From: Symsagittifera roscoffensis
Taxonomy: Eukaryota; Xenacoelomorpha; Acoela; Convolutidae
Length of the DNA: 64,000 bases
Assembly: GCF_963678635.1 (NCBI RefSeq)
Contig: NW_026970923.1
Coordinates: 24,309 to 88,308 of the forward strand
Direction: 5' to 3'
Positions 53,462-63,790 of the stretch are shown here, one piece after another. The notes beneath the pieces were generated by a model. That model was not told the DNA's origin. It searched no databases and was given only the letters and a program-made list of their open reading frames with translations. Each line of letters starts with the position of its first letter. The stretch's first letter is position 1. A program made the translations under genes and the position numbers.

Positions 53462-56400
53462 TTACTTTTGAAATTCCACTTTCTTTAAAATTTTAGATTG
53501 GGGGATGAATATTTTATAGTTTTTACGTGGTTGATTTCGGAGTCTTGTTGTTTTTCTATTTTCTGATTTGTCGATTTGTTCTTGGGGTATTATTTGTTCG
53601 GTCATTTTTCTATTTTTTCTTTGTTTTGGGGATTCTTTATGGTTTTGTGTATTGTTTTTGGTGGTGGTTGGTTTTGTGTTTTGATTTTCGGTGGGGTTAT
53701 CATTTTGTTCTGTGTTTTTCAAATGTGGTTCATTTTGAATGATTTTTAATCCTGTGAAAGAATATAATTGAGTTAATTCGCGGAGTGCGTTTTCTTTTGG
53801 GTAATAAGGTAATAGGTTGTTTCGATGTTGAACGATTTCTTTTTTGTTTGAGTCGGTAATTTTATATGTGACATCAGTGGGTTTTGCAATTATTTGGTAT
53901 GGTCCTTTTCGAAGGGGTTGTAATTTTTTAGAAATTCCTTTTTGAGTATTAAAATTAGGTATTAAAACAAATGTTCCAATTTTTAATTCGGAGGCTGGTG
54001 TAAAACGTGAATTGATTTGTTCATTAATGTTTTGTCTTTGTAATAACTTTTTTGTTATTTTTTGATAAATTTCATTGTGTTTTTTATCTCTATTTAGAAT
54101 CCATTCGGTGTGTGTACCGGAGGCTAGTTTAAGAATTTGTGGGTGATGAAAATGATCTTCATCGTGTGTATGTAAAGGTAGGTTATAACAAATTGAGTCT
54201 TTATTTGGTTGACAATAACCTTGTGCGTTTTTATGAGAATTTGCTGTAAACATTATTGGTTTGCGTGGCTTTTGGTTAAAAACCATTTCGTATGGTGACA
54301 TTCCTAAAGTTGTCGTAATTTGTGAATTATACGCTAAGGGAAATAATTTTACATCTGCTGACCATTCGGTATATTTTGTATCATTTCCGTTGATGATACA
54401 TCTAAGATATTCTTGTAATGAACGGTTCATACCTTCGACTAAGCCGTTTGTCCAAGGTGCATGAGATGTACGTGGTTTGTGTTTAATGTTATATAAATGA
54501 CATAGTGTGATAATTTCATTATTTATGAATTCTGTACCGTTGTCTGTAACTAAAATTTCTGGTAGTCCGAATTTTGCTATCCAGTGTTCATAGAGTGTTG
54601 TGTAAGCGTAATAAGCGTTACAATGTGGTACTGGGTTAAGTGCTACATAATGTGTAAATGCGTCAACAATTACCATAATGTAGGAGTTTCCTTCTGATGA
54701 GGGTGAAATTGGTCCTTTAGTATCAAATGAGATACGATGATTAAAGTACAAACTTTGTCCTTTAAAATCTTGTTTTTGTGCTATTTGTTTTTGATTTGGG
54801 TAAGGTTTATTTAGTTGACATACTATACAGTCATTGCATAGTACTTTTATCCAAATTGGTGCATTTGGGAAATAAAAGTTTTGTATAAAATTTGAATATG
54901 TTTTTTCTGATCCAGAGTGTCCTTTAATATTTTGTGTATGTGAAATATTAAAAGCTATAAGAATCATACTTAAAGGGAGACATGGAACTGTAGATTCATT
55001 CAGGTTATACTCTAAAAGGTCTGTATTTTCGTTAATTGTTGTGTTGTTAAATTTGCGAAAGTATCGGAGGAGTGTTTTGTTTCCTAGAATGGTTGAATCT
55101 GCCTTGACAGGTTTAGTTTTATATTTGTGCCATGATTTTAGTTGTCTAATTATCGGGTCAAGATTTTGATATTGTTTCAGTGTTGAAATTGTAATCGTTT
55201 CTGTTGGAGGGAGAAAAATGTTTTCAATTTCGAATTTAGATAAGGGTATTGTATCAAGTGGGTCATGGAGGTCAAAAACTTGATTTATTGTGTATTTTGA
55301 ATCATTTGTTTGTGGTCCTGATAAATTTATTTTATCAGTTAAATCTTCTTTTTCAATTAGTGGAAAATGGTCTTTTTTAGGCGGGTGTTGTTTTGTTCGT
55401 TTTTGTTGGGTGTTATTTTTTATCCATTGAGAATATGGGATTGGTTTGAAAGTTGATGTTCCAAGTAAATCAACTTCATAATGATTATTTTGACAATCTA
55501 AATAAAGTGGGAAATGTTGTAAACTATTTATTTGTGATTGTTCAATATCAGTTTTTACTGCATATTTGCATTCCAATCGGGGTGATGTTTCGTTTTCTGC
55601 AAGGTAGAATTTTATGTTTTTGGGTATTTCAACTGTTGTTTTTCGTGTAAGTAATTCAGGTGGTGTATTTCGACTTAAGGTGTCTGGTAATGCAAGATTT
55701 TTTCCTGCAGTCCAAACTATATGTAAGTTTGGAAATTTCATTAGAATTAGTTGAAATCTGTAAACTCGGTGGTTTGGGTTAGATTTTTGTGTAAAGAGAA
55801 AGATGATTGGTTTATGGTCTGTGAATAGAACTGTTGGATGTTTTGATCCAAGTATCAGAAATTCATATTCTGTCAGTGTATATATTATGGCTGTACATTC
55901 TCTCATTAGAGTTGAGAGTCGTAGCTCTGCTTGAGTGAATAATCGAGAATTTGCTGATATGAGGTTCATTTTATTTGTACCATTATGTGATTGTAATAGT
56001 GCTGCACCGATGCCAAAGTTCGAAGCATCGCACATTGCATAAAATGGTTGATTTGAATCTGGAATTGTGTTTGAAATTTGTTCAGTTAAAAGTTTCTTTA
56101 CTTCTTCAAATCGTGTTTGATGTTCGGTGTTCCATTCAAAATTATTTTGTTGTCTAAGGATGTTATAAAATGGTCGTAGATATAATTGCATTTTATAAAC
56201 ATATTTACTTAAAAAGTTTAACATTCCAAGAAATTCTTGGATTTTCTTTTTATTTGTTGGTGGTTGAAGTTTTTGAATAGCGTCAATGCGTGATTTCAAT
56301 GGAGTGATTGTTTTTCTTTCTATATTATGTCCTAAGAATTTAACTCTTGTCAAAAAGAAGTGTGATTTATCGGGGGCGGCCTTCAGATTTTCGTTCTGAA

Positions 56401-59400
56401 GTATTTGGTGATATTTTTCTAAAACATTGAACATCTCGTCTTTTGTTTGTGATTGCATAAAAACATCGTCTAAATAGGTGATTGCGTTTTTCTTGAGTAT
56501 CAGTGGTCTAAAAATTTTGCTCATAAAAGCTGAAAATGCTGCTGGTCCTATGGATATTCCATAGAATAAGCGGTTGAATTCATATTGTTGGTTTCCGATA
56601 ACAAATTGTGTTAAACGTCGTGATTGTTCATCTAGTGGCATTTGATTGTATGCACTATTCATATCGGCGGTTGTAAAGTATTTGCCGTTTATTTTTGTTA
56701 AAATAACTTGTATTGGTTCAATGGGCCAATTACATTTTGATTCATCTATGAGTGAATTGAGGTATCTAGCGTCGAGAACGATTTTTAATGATTCTCCTTT
56801 AGCTAGAATGATAACGGGGTTGATAAATGTGTTGCCTTTTGGTTGTTCTTCTTTATTAACTGGTGATATAATGTTGTATTGTTCTAAAATATCGAGTAAT
56901 CTGTTCACTTTATCATGTAAGTGAATTGGTACTTTACTTGCTCTCTGTTTTTTGAAAACTGCGTCTGGTTTTAACGGGAGATGTAGTGATGAACTGATTT
57001 TTCCAACATCGAATTTTGATGTTGCATAGACTGATGAATATTCAATTAGCTGTTTGGCTAACTTTTCGAATTCGTCTTGTGTTATTTGTGAATGTTGGAA
57101 ATTAAACATTGTTAAAAATTTCTGTTGGTCCTCTGTGTAGTTACTTATGTTGAATGTAGGTTTGAAATATGGAGTTTTTGTGAAATAATCCGTATTTCTG
57201 TTTTCGTTACTTATTATATTATTTATAGATAATTCTTCATTAAGAATTGTAGATTGGCAAATATCTAGTAATTGGAGTATATTAATTACGCGATAGGCTT
57301 TTTCGTGTATTGGTGATATTGTAGCGTTGGTTTCACAATATCCTAAAAGTCCTAAAGGTAATGTTACTTGGTAAGGTGTGTTGTTATAGACATGTAAGGA
57401 AATGATATCGGAATTCGAATTTTTCAAATATTTTATGGATGAGATTGTGATTTTGAAAAATTTGTGAATAGGTTTGAATTCAAATTCTGACATATAAAAT
57501 TTTTGTTTGTTTTGTTCTTTATCATATTGGTGAACTTGTTTGATTGAAAAATTATAGATATTTCCTGATAGTGGTTTTAGGCGTTTTCTTTGTTGGTTAA
57601 ATATCGGGTAGAATTTTGAAAAGAATGGTGGTTGTTTATTTAATCTTTGAAAAAATGTTAAGGATGTTTCTTTTGTTTTTGTATATTTATCTTTGATTAA
57701 TATTTTACTATTTAGTATGTTAATTGTTGGTATATACTTCGAAATAAATGGTATTCCAATGATATTATATTTAATGTCAGTGATATGGAATATTTGTTTA
57801 AATGGCTTATTTAAAATTTTGCTTTGTTCCATTGTTCTGGTGGGGAGGAGAAATAATTGGATTTTTCCGTAGTTTATCAATGTTGATCCTTGTGCTGTTG
57901 CTAACTTACTGGAGGTTTCAAGAGGTGTTAGCTTTGGGTGTAAAGTTTTTATTTCATTCCATGTGGGGATGTTTATTATGTTTGATTCTGCTCCTGAATC
58001 AATTAAAAAATCTATTTCAAGGTCTGGTGGTTGAAATTCTTTGTTTCTTGGGCTTTCTAAGAGAAATGGTATTGTCCAAATTTTTTCTTTGGGTTGTTCT
58101 TTTTGTATATTTTGATAAATGTGGTTTGTATTCAAGCATTTTGTTTTGGTATTTTTATTGGTTTGATCTGTAGTGTTAATCTCGTTTGTTTCTTGCGTCG
58201 TTGGTGTGGAATTTATGGGTGTAGTGTAATAATTTTGAAGAAATTCTGATTGATTTTCATATATGTGTGATGGAAAGGGTTGTTCATATATGACAGATTC
58301 ATAGTCATTTTCGACTTTTATCATATTGATAGAAAGAGTGTTTTCAGTATCACTTTCTGAATCTGATGATGTACAGTTTATTTGATTGAGTTGTAACGTA
58401 TCAGTTACTGTGTCATCAATACCTGGAGGGTCTGATGTTGTTTCTGGATTTGACTGTACTTGATTGATTTGTCTTTGATGTTTAGGTGTACTACTTCTGT
58501 GGCGATTATTAGAATTATTATAGTTATTATTATTCCGGTGTGGTGATTGGGAATAATTTCTATAACGATTATTATAACTTGAGTGTCGATTTTGTGAATT
58601 ATTTCGCGATCTGTTTTGGTAATTATTGTTTGGTCTGTTATAGTTCGATCTATTATATGAGTTATTCCTTGATTGATTGTTCGGGTAATTCTGGTTTCGG
58701 TTGTTTGAATAACTTCTATTTCGATTATAGGAGTAGTTTCTATTCCTATTGTATGATGAATTTCGTGATTGGTTGTTTGGATAGTAGTTATTTCTTGATT
58801 GGGAATTAGATCTAGAAACAAATCGTTGTGTATTTGAATTTGATCTGGAGTAGTTATTTCGACTATTTGGTCTATTGTAGTGATTTTGTGATGAATTATT
58901 CGTGTTTCTTCGTTCTGGTGATCTTCCTCTATAACTTGAGTTATATGGTGATTGATTTCTTGTATAATTTGTATTGTTCGGGAGTGGTTTTCCTGAACTG
59001 TTGTTGCTGTAAACTGTTTTGTTCGGTAGATTTTGATCTTTTTTCATGTATTGATAGAATGATTTATTTGGTTCTTTATATTTTTGAGGTTTATTTTGAT
59101 TGTCTTGCTGTTTTTGTCTACATTCGGAAATACTATGTCCGTATCGTCGGCAATAATTACACCATTTTTTGAAAGATGGTTTGCCTTTAAAGTTCGGGTT
59201 CTTTTCGTAAATATTGAGTATTTCAGTGATTTTTTCAACGAGGTCTGTCTCTGATTCCTGTATATTATTAATATTAGTGGGAGTCGTTTCAATTCTATTA
59301 ACGTATTGTAATTTCAGATTTTCCGTTTCTTCTAGTTTCATCGTGATTTCTGCTTGTTCTAATTTGTCTACTAGTTTTCGAAAATCTAAATCGGGTTCTC

Positions 59401-61684
59401 GAATTGAAGAAGGATGGGATGCTCTCTTTTTTATTGCTATTTTCCTTAATTGTGGTGTTAAGGTCATCATTAAGATTTCTGTCATCTTTGTGTTTTTATA
59501 GTCATGTGTATTTAATGAATATGCTTTTCGAACTAGTGTTTCGATTCGTACTGCTATTTGCTTGATGGTTTCGTTTGGTAATCTGCGAATTTCATTACAT
59601 AAAACTCTTTGTTGTTGTTTGTTTCTTTCGGAGTCAAACATTTTTGAAAATTCCTGTGTAAACCTTTTCCAGTTTGATTTTATTTCTAGAGGTAGTACTG
59701 AAAACCATTTTTGGGCTGCGCCATCTAAGGTTGTTTGTATTAACGCTGTGCGTCGATGTATCCAATTTTGATGTAGTGGCGTATTTATTGGTTCAGGTCC
59801 AATATTTAAAATCAGGTTTGCTGTTACTGCATTTAAATAATCTTCTACAGAGTATTCAGGGTCTGTTCCTGTGAAAACCATTAAAGGTTTGTTTGATGTT
59901 ATTGATGATCCACCCATAAGGTATGGATTCATTGTCATTTGTAATGATTCTGCTGCATTTGGCATTTGAGAAAAATTTGAAAGTTGGTTTCTTGTTATTT
60001 CATGTTGTTGGAGATAATATGGGAGTGGTATTTCATTTTGCATTTGTGATGGTTGATACGAGTGTGCAGTCATTGGATTTTGTTGTTGAATTGGTTGAAA
60101 AGATTGTGTATTAATTAGATTTTGTTGTTGAATTGGTTGTTGATGTTGTGCATCTATTGGTTGTGGAGAAAAATTTCTATGATTTGTACGTGTTCTCTGT
60201 ATTCCTTGTCTACGATATTCTTGAGTATTTGGTGCAAATATATCTGGTTGTAAGAAATCATCATCTGAGGATAAATAATCCATTTGATAAGATGTCTGTT
60301 TTTTATTTTTATTTTGTTGAAAAAATGGGTAATTTTCACTGTGATCCTGTGGAGGATTTGTTTGGAAATTTATTGAATTAGGTTGGGTCATTGGGTTATC
60401 CCAATTTCGAGATCTTGTATATTGGTTAAAATTTCTTTGTGGTTGATTATATGTTTTTGATGGATGTGTATAATTATAATTATGGTCTGCAAAGTTGTTT
60501 CTAGTGAATGTTTTGCGTGTTTTTGGTGGTATTGTCATGGGTCTGTATGTTTGGTAATCCATATGTGAATACTTAGGGGCAACCGAAGGTTTAACGGTTG
60601 ATTGTAAGGTTACCTGTGTTTGTGAAGGATTTGTATTTCTTGGTGTTGTTAAATTTGGGCGTATTGGTGAAATACTTTGTTGTGTAGTTGTTGTGTGTAC
60701 AATTTCTTCATTTATGAAGTGTGATGGTGTCTGGATATCTTGTTGAGTAAGATTCCTAGTTCCATTGAGGTTTTCATTGTGTATAACTGTAGAGTTTAAA
60801 CTATTATTTTGTGTATCGGGCAAAAATGTATTATAGTTTAATGGTGTCGCATCAATGGTTAATGGTATTACTTTTACATAATCTCTTATGTAAGATATTG
60901 TACTTATTGCTTGACTTGAGATTGTTTGTGGGAAGCTTATAAATGCGGGATGAGACCATTCGGGTTCCCAAACATAATCTGATTGTTCTGTGATAGCGGT
61001 ATCATCGTTCGAGTTTTGGGGTCTAAAATTTTTTCTTGCTTGTGCAATTAAATCAATATTGTGTGTGAAATAATCTATTATGAACCATGCCAAAATTTTT
61101 TGTAGATCGTGTTTTGTATGTTGTGAAACGTCGTCTTTCGTGAAATTTTCTTTAATGATGTTTAAATAACTAGAGAGTAGTGTGATTTCATGTCGTACTC
61201 TTAAATGTTTAGATGTTTCTGTCGGTGAGACATTTGTTATTGGGATTTCGTTTTCTAATATCGAAATATAACTATATATTATTGCGAAAACTTCATTGGT
61301 GAATATGGAGTTTGCTCTTTGTGAGTTATGACATTGGATGCTTTTTATATATTCTGAAAAAACTTTTGAAAATTCTAAATCAAGATCGTCTGTTTGAATT
61401 GTATATTTTCTATTATTATGGTTTGGTGAGGTGAATTCTATGGAGTAGATTCCATACTGTTGTGTTATGTTGCATATATCTTTTAAGTAGTGGTCTATGA
61501 TTTGTCTTTTGATTTTTACATCTGGGAACTCTGTTTTACATGGACTGATTCCGGGTTCAAATAAATTTAATAGTAAATTTTTGCAAAATATATGCTGTCC
61601 TCTATCAGTGGTTGCATCTACTATAAAAGGAAAGATTTCATCATCATCTGGACTTTCTTCACCTGGAGTGTGCGTTGAGCTCAT
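53462..61684 (-). CDS. 2740-aa Gag-Pro-RT-RNase H-integrase polyprotein
   Basis: One continuous frame with no frameshift between gag and pol. Residues 1-560 form a long Asn/Gln-rich N-terminal extension. The capsid-like retrotransposon Gag domain is at about 580-780 (LDGAAQKWFSVLP), and a CCHC zinc knuckle CNYCRRYGHSISEC lies near 842. An Arg/Ser/Asn/Tyr-rich nucleic-acid-binding stretch covers about 900-1080. The aspartic protease has DSGAESN at about 1227. RT has FTTADMNSAYNQM and the catalytic YLDD at about 1735; RNase H has MCDASNFGIG at about 1883. Integrase has an H2C2 finger near 2250 and SFDTKGP, TDNGTEF and NGLVEGM as D, D and E near 2320-2416. The C-terminus is a Lys-rich tail. It makes and integrates the element's DNA. 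All catalytic motifs look intact. Confidence 0.95.
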   Translation of the reverse strand: MSSTHTPGEESPDDDEIFPFIVDATTDRGQHIFCKNLLLNLFEPGISPCKTEFPDVKIKRQIIDHYLKDICNITQQYGIYSIEFTSPNHNNRKYTIQTDDLDLEFSKVFSEYIKSIQCHNSQRANSIFTNEVFAIIYSYISILENEIPITNVSPTETSKHLRVRHEITLLSSYLNIIKENFTKDDVSQHTKHDLQKILAWFIIDYFTHNIDLIAQARKNFRPQNSNDDTAITEQSDYVWEPEWSHPAFISFPQTISSQAISTISYIRDYVKVIPLTIDATPLNYNTFLPDTQNNSLNSTVIHNENLNGTRNLTQQDIQTPSHFINEEIVHTTTTQQSISPIRPNLTTPRNTNPSQTQVTLQSTVKPSVAPKYSHMDYQTYRPMTIPPKTRKTFTRNNFADHNYNYTHPSKTYNQPQRNFNQYTRSRNWDNPMTQPNSINFQTNPPQDHSENYPFFQQNKNKKQTSYQMDYLSSDDDFLQPDIFAPNTQEYRRQGIQRTRTNHRNFSPQPIDAQHQQPIQQQNLINTQSFQPIQQQNPMTAHSYQPSQMQNEIPLPYYLQQHEITRNQLSNFSQMPNAAESLQMTMNPYLMGGSSITSNKPLMVFTGTDPEYSVEDYLNAVTANLILNIGPEPINTPLHQNWIHRRTALIQTTLDGAAQKWFSVLPLEIKSNWKRFTQEFSKMFDSERNKQQQRVLCNEIRRLPNETIKQIAVRIETLVRKAYSLNTHDYKNTKMTEILMMTLTPQLRKIAIKKRASHPSSIREPDLDFRKLVDKLEQAEITMKLEETENLKLQYVNRIETTPTNINNIQESETDLVEKITEILNIYEKNPNFKGKPSFKKWCNYCRRYGHSISECRQKQQDNQNKPQKYKEPNKSFYQYMKKDQNLPNKTVYSNNSSGKPLPNNTNYTRNQSPYNSSYRGRSPERRNTNNSSQNHYNRPNSRNNYSRSNSNTQRFVSRSNSQSRNNYYPNNQSRNSSYNRNRNYSYNRNRSYSNNRNQNYPNNQSRNNSYNRSNYNRPNNNYQNRSRNNSQNRHSSYNNRYRNYSQSPHRNNNNYNNSNNRHRSSTPKHQRQINQVQSNPETTSDPPGIDDTVTDTLQLNQINCTSSDSESDTENTLSINMIKVENDYESVIYEQPFPSHIYENQSEFLQNYYTTPINSTPTTQETNEINTTDQTNKNTKTKCLNTNHIYQNIQKEQPKEKIWTIPFLLESPRNKEFQPPDLEIDFLIDSGAESNIINIPTWNEIKTLHPKLTPLETSSKLATAQGSTLINYGKIQLFLLPTRTMEQSKILNKPFKQIFHITDIKYNIIGIPFISKYIPTINILNSKILIKDKYTKTKETSLTFFQRLNKQPPFFSKFYPIFNQQRKRLKPLSGNIYNFSIKQVHQYDKEQNKQKFYMSEFEFKPIHKFFKITISSIKYLKNSNSDIISLHVYNNTPYQVTLPLGLLGYCETNATISPIHEKAYRVINILQLLDICQSTILNEELSINNIISNENRNTDYFTKTPYFKPTFNISNYTEDQQKFLTMFNFQHSQITQDEFEKLAKQLIEYSSVYATSKFDVGKISSSLHLPLKPDAVFKKQRASKVPIHLHDKVNRLLDILEQYNIISPVNKEEQPKGNTFINPVIILAKGESLKIVLDARYLNSLIDESKCNWPIEPIQVILTKINGKYFTTADMNSAYNQMPLDEQSRRLTQFVIGNQQYEFNRLFYGISIGPAAFSAFMSKIFRPLILKKNAITYLDDVFMQSQTKDEMFNVLEKYHQILQNENLKAAPDKSHFFLTRVKFLGHNIERKTITPLKSRIDAIQKLQPPTNKKKIQEFLGMLNFLSKYVYKMQLYLRPFYNILRQQNNFEWNTEHQTRFEEVKKLLTEQISNTIPDSNQPFYAMCDASNFGIGAALLQSHNGTNKMNLISANSRLFTQAELRLSTLMRECTAIIYTLTEYEFLILGSKHPTVLFTDHKPIIFLFTQKSNPNHRVYRFQLILMKFPNLHIVWTAGKNLALPDTLSRNTPPELLTRKTTVEIPKNIKFYLAENETSPRLECKYAVKTDIEQSQINSLQHFPLYLDCQNNHYEVDLLGTSTFKPIPYSQWIKNNTQQKRTKQHPPKKDHFPLIEKEDLTDKINLSGPQTNDSKYTINQVFDLHDPLDTIPLSKFEIENIFLPPTETITISTLKQYQNLDPIIRQLKSWHKYKTKPVKADSTILGNKTLLRYFRKFNNTTINENTDLLEYNLNESTVPCLPLSMILIAFNISHTQNIKGHSGSEKTYSNFIQNFYFPNAPIWIKVLCNDCIVCQLNKPYPNQKQIAQKQDFKGQSLYFNHRISFDTKGPISPSSEGNSYIMVIVDAFTHYVALNPVPHCNAYYAYTTLYEHWIAKFGLPEILVTDNGTEFINNEIITLCHLYNIKHKPRTSHAPWTNGLVEGMNRSLQEYLRCIINGNDTKYTEWSADVKLFPLAYNSQITTTLGMSPYEMVFNQKPRKPIMFTANSHKNAQGYCQPNKDSICYNLPLHTHDEDHFHHPQILKLASGTHTEWILNRDKKHNEIYQKITKKLLQRQNINEQINSRFTPASELKIGTFVLIPNFNTQKGISKKLQPLRKGPYQIIAKPTDVTYKITDSNKKEIVQHRNNLLPYYPKENALRELTQLYSFTGLKIIQNEPHLKNTEQNDNPTENQNTKPTTTKNNTQNHKESPKQRKNRKMTEQIIPQEQIDKSENRKTTRLRNQPRKNYKIFIPQSKILKKVEFQK

Positions 61685-62126
61685 TTTTTCGTTCGATGAC
61701 TGTTAATATGTAATTATTAATGTGTCGGATTGGTTGATTCCAATTGTATAAATGTACTGGTTTGTGTTTATACTGCTTTTTTATTCTTCTTTTTCCTCTT
61801 TTTGATGAATTTGAAGTTGTTTCTGAGTCAGAAAAATATAATTGATCGTGAAGTGGGTAATTTTTATCTATTGATTCTTTTAGTTTGTAAAGTTCGTCTA
61901 AACTGTTGGTTTCTGATTCTGAAAATGCGTTTCGATTTTTTGAAAATCTTTTTCGTGTTATTTGTCTTTGTTTCGTTATTATTTTTCTTTTTAGTGTTTG
62001 TCGTTTTGTTCGAATGTATCCAACTGTTTGTGTATGAGGTGTGATTACAAGGTCGTATTTTTTGTTATCTATTTCACAATTGTGTAAAACGATTGTTTGT
62101 TTATTTCCTAGGTTTTTAAATGACAT
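61659..62126 (-). CDS. 155-aa basic protein upstream of gag-pol
   Basis: First large frame after the leader; its last 26 nt overlap the start of the gag-pol frame in a different phase. It has two strongly basic patches (about residues 38-66, KRQTLKRKIITKQRQITRKR, and about 112-125, KRGKRRIKKQYKHK) separated by acidic Ser-rich stretches (ESETNSLDE, SDSETTSNSS). The charge pattern suggests a nucleic-acid-binding or nuclear regulatory protein. Most gypsy elements have no such gene. I recognise no family. Confidence 0.6.
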   Translation of the reverse strand: MSFKNLGNKQTIVLHNCEIDNKKYDLVITPHTQTVGYIRTKRQTLKRKIITKQRQITRKRFSKNRNAFSESETNSLDELYKLKESIDKNYPLHDQLYFSDSETTSNSSKRGKRRIKKQYKHKPVHLYNWNQPIRHINNYILTVIERKNELNAHSR

Positions 62127-63360
62127 AAGGTTTAGGATGACGGATGCAAAAGGTTGTTAAATGATTTCTATTTTCTTAAACTGTTAGTTCTTACGATTTT
62201 TTGGTTAGCTTAACCTGGGTCTATTTGTTCAGGGTTGGAGAGAAAAGTATATCGATTCCGAAGAATGATTTTTTATTTTCTCGTGGCTAGTATAAGTTAA
62301 GGTGTTAACTTACTTAATCTTACTTAGGGGTAGTGATTGTGTTCAAGGGTTGGAGAATAGTAAATCGATCCACAAGGTTCAGGTATAATTAGAACGCGAG
62401 TAGTTCGTTAGATACTATTTTAAACTTACTAAGTCTAAGATTTATCCTGGGTCTGGTAAGAGGGGGGGTCAAGTGAAGGATGAATAACCGAAGTTCTTCA
62501 CTATTTATCCTAATTTGAATGATTAGTTTTGTTTAAAAATTTCTATTAGTCTTAGGTCTTTAGAAAGGGTTGGGTAGTGAATCGACGTTTGAGGTCGTTA
62601 GACACTAATTAAGTGGGTGGGGGAGAACAAAGTTGTTCTGTTTGATCCAAGGATAAGCCTTGATGATCAAATTTGAAATTTAATTAAGTAGAAAATGATT
62701 TAAGATCCAAGGATAAGCCTTGATGATCTGGTTTTAAAATTAAGTGAATTTAAGTTTTAATAAATTTTTAAATGTGTGTAAAGGAAAGATTTAGTGTTTT
62801 GATGATATTAGTGGGTTTATGATTGCTGTTATGTTTTAGGTGATGGAGCTGGAACAACAGGATGATTTATGATTATTAACCATTTATTGTCATGCTACTA
62901 ATTTTTATTTTTTATTTTTCAATAAATATTTTTCAAACATGTTTTGTATATTACTGCAGAGTTTTAGGAAAACGATCTTAGATCTTTTTATCAATCGTTA
63001 TTGTATATTAATAATTTTGTTTAGCGCCTGAAATGATTTTGAAGATTAACTTCAAGGTTTTATGTTTGCAAATGAAAATCTAAATTCATTGCCAGTAGTA
63101 TTCTAAATATAAAAGTTTGTTCTGGTTTTTGCCTAACTATCATATAGCTATATGGCAAGTTTCTACTTTGTCGTATGTCGTCTCTGGTTCGAGGTCTTCT
63201 TCCAATTCCGGGTAGTTCTGTTATGGTTCGGAATATTGGCTCTGATCTATTGAGTCGTAGAGACATTTCGATTAAATTATTGTCGTATAACATTTTGTAA
63301 ATGTTTTTGTCTAATTTCTAATCTATTTTGGTTAATTCTAAGCTATTAAGGTCTTGTTCG
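62127..63360 (-). other. leader (5' untranslated) region of the retroelement
   Basis: About 1.25 kb between the primer site and the first large frame. It contains paired hairpin repeats (62644-62730) and three diverged copies of a GGGTTGGAGA...ATCGATTC-like block (about 62232, 62344, 62568). A 77-codon frame at 63060-63293 on the element strand (MLYDNNLIEMSLRLNRSEPI) is a weak candidate for a spliced leader exon. Leaders of retroelements carry packaging and translation-control signals; which segment does so here is unknown. Confidence 0.5.
62644..62730 (-). repeat. duplicated hairpin in the retroelement leader
   Basis: The block GATCCAAGGATAAGCCTTGATGATC-like occurs twice (about 62645-62669 and 62706-62730). 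Each has CAAGG and CCTTG arms separated by ATAAG, so each can fold into a short stem-loop. Paired identical stem-loops in a leader suggest a structural RNA role. Confidence 0.6.
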
Positions 63361-63361
63361 A

Positions 63362-63378
63362 GACTTATGGTCGCACCA
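63362..63378 (-). other. primer-binding site of the retroelement
   Basis: On the element strand TGGTGCGACCATAAGTC starts two bases after the 5' LTR. TGG pairs with a tRNA CCA end, so priming by a tRNA ending GACTTATGGTCGCACCA is expected. I cannot say which tRNA. Confidence 0.65.
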
Positions 63379-63380
63379 GA

Positions 63381-63790
63381 TGAGTTAGGACCGAGTTGGT
63401 TAACTCATAGAGTAATTTCGGATAGGGTACACCGTCTGCTCGTCACGCTATCTTATTTTCGGCCGGATAGATTCGTGCAACTTCTTAGTCTAATACCGAT
63501 CCTAATCTTACTCTTATACTATCTAGTCTCAGGTTGTTTAACTAGTCTCTGCTAGGCTCAATAGATCTAGGGTATACTGGTCTATTGCGGCTGTTGAAGT
63601 GCTCGGGAGAGTCCAACTAATTTCTAAGTTAAATTCAAATCTCTCTGGTGCTGAAATTACAAGTAACTTCAGCACTTACAAATAAGTGGGTTGTTAGTTA
63701 GATGGATCATGATTGGTTAATATTAAATACTTTACATTGGTAAAATATCTAATTTATCCAATCATAAAATGTAGTTTAGATCAGGTTCCA
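63381..63790 (-). mobile_element. 5' LTR of the large retroelement
   Basis: 410 bp, identical by eye to the other LTR. On the element strand it contains a TATA-like TAGTATAAGAG and a near-perfect 28-bp palindrome (63648-63675), and ends CTAACTCA next to the primer site. Confidence 0.95.

Larger units (their letters stand above)
44883..63790 (-). mobile_element. 18.9-kb gypsy-class LTR retroelement with env-like and accessory genes
   Basis: Complete element: 410-bp LTRs (44883-45292 and 63381-63790) that look identical, TG...CA ends, and a 4-bp target duplication CTGG (44879-44882 and 63791-63794). The coding strand is minus. Element order: 5' LTR, primer site, leader of about 1.25 kb, basic 155-aa protein, 2740-aa Gag-Pol, 0.6-kb gap, two hydrophobic small proteins, an ATG-less 378-codon frame, an 872-aa membrane glycoprotein, a 601-aa unknown protein, a 1.6-kb 3' non-coding region, 3' LTR. 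Gag, protease, RT, RNase H and integrase order and motifs are Ty3/gypsy. LTR identity plus open frames means it inserted very recently and may be active. Confidence 0.95.

Noticed and set aside
57802-59172. Long plus-strand frames across the gag-pol region (123, 89, 114 codons)
   Set aside because: Shadows of the minus-strand polyprotein, whose Asn/Arg/Tyr-rich codons read as open on the other strand.
63340-63380. A tRNA gene next to the right LTR, suggested by GTTCGAG and a CACCA end
   Set aside because: The T-arm does not pair and the acceptor length is one base short. Better explained as the element's primer-binding site read on the opposite strand.
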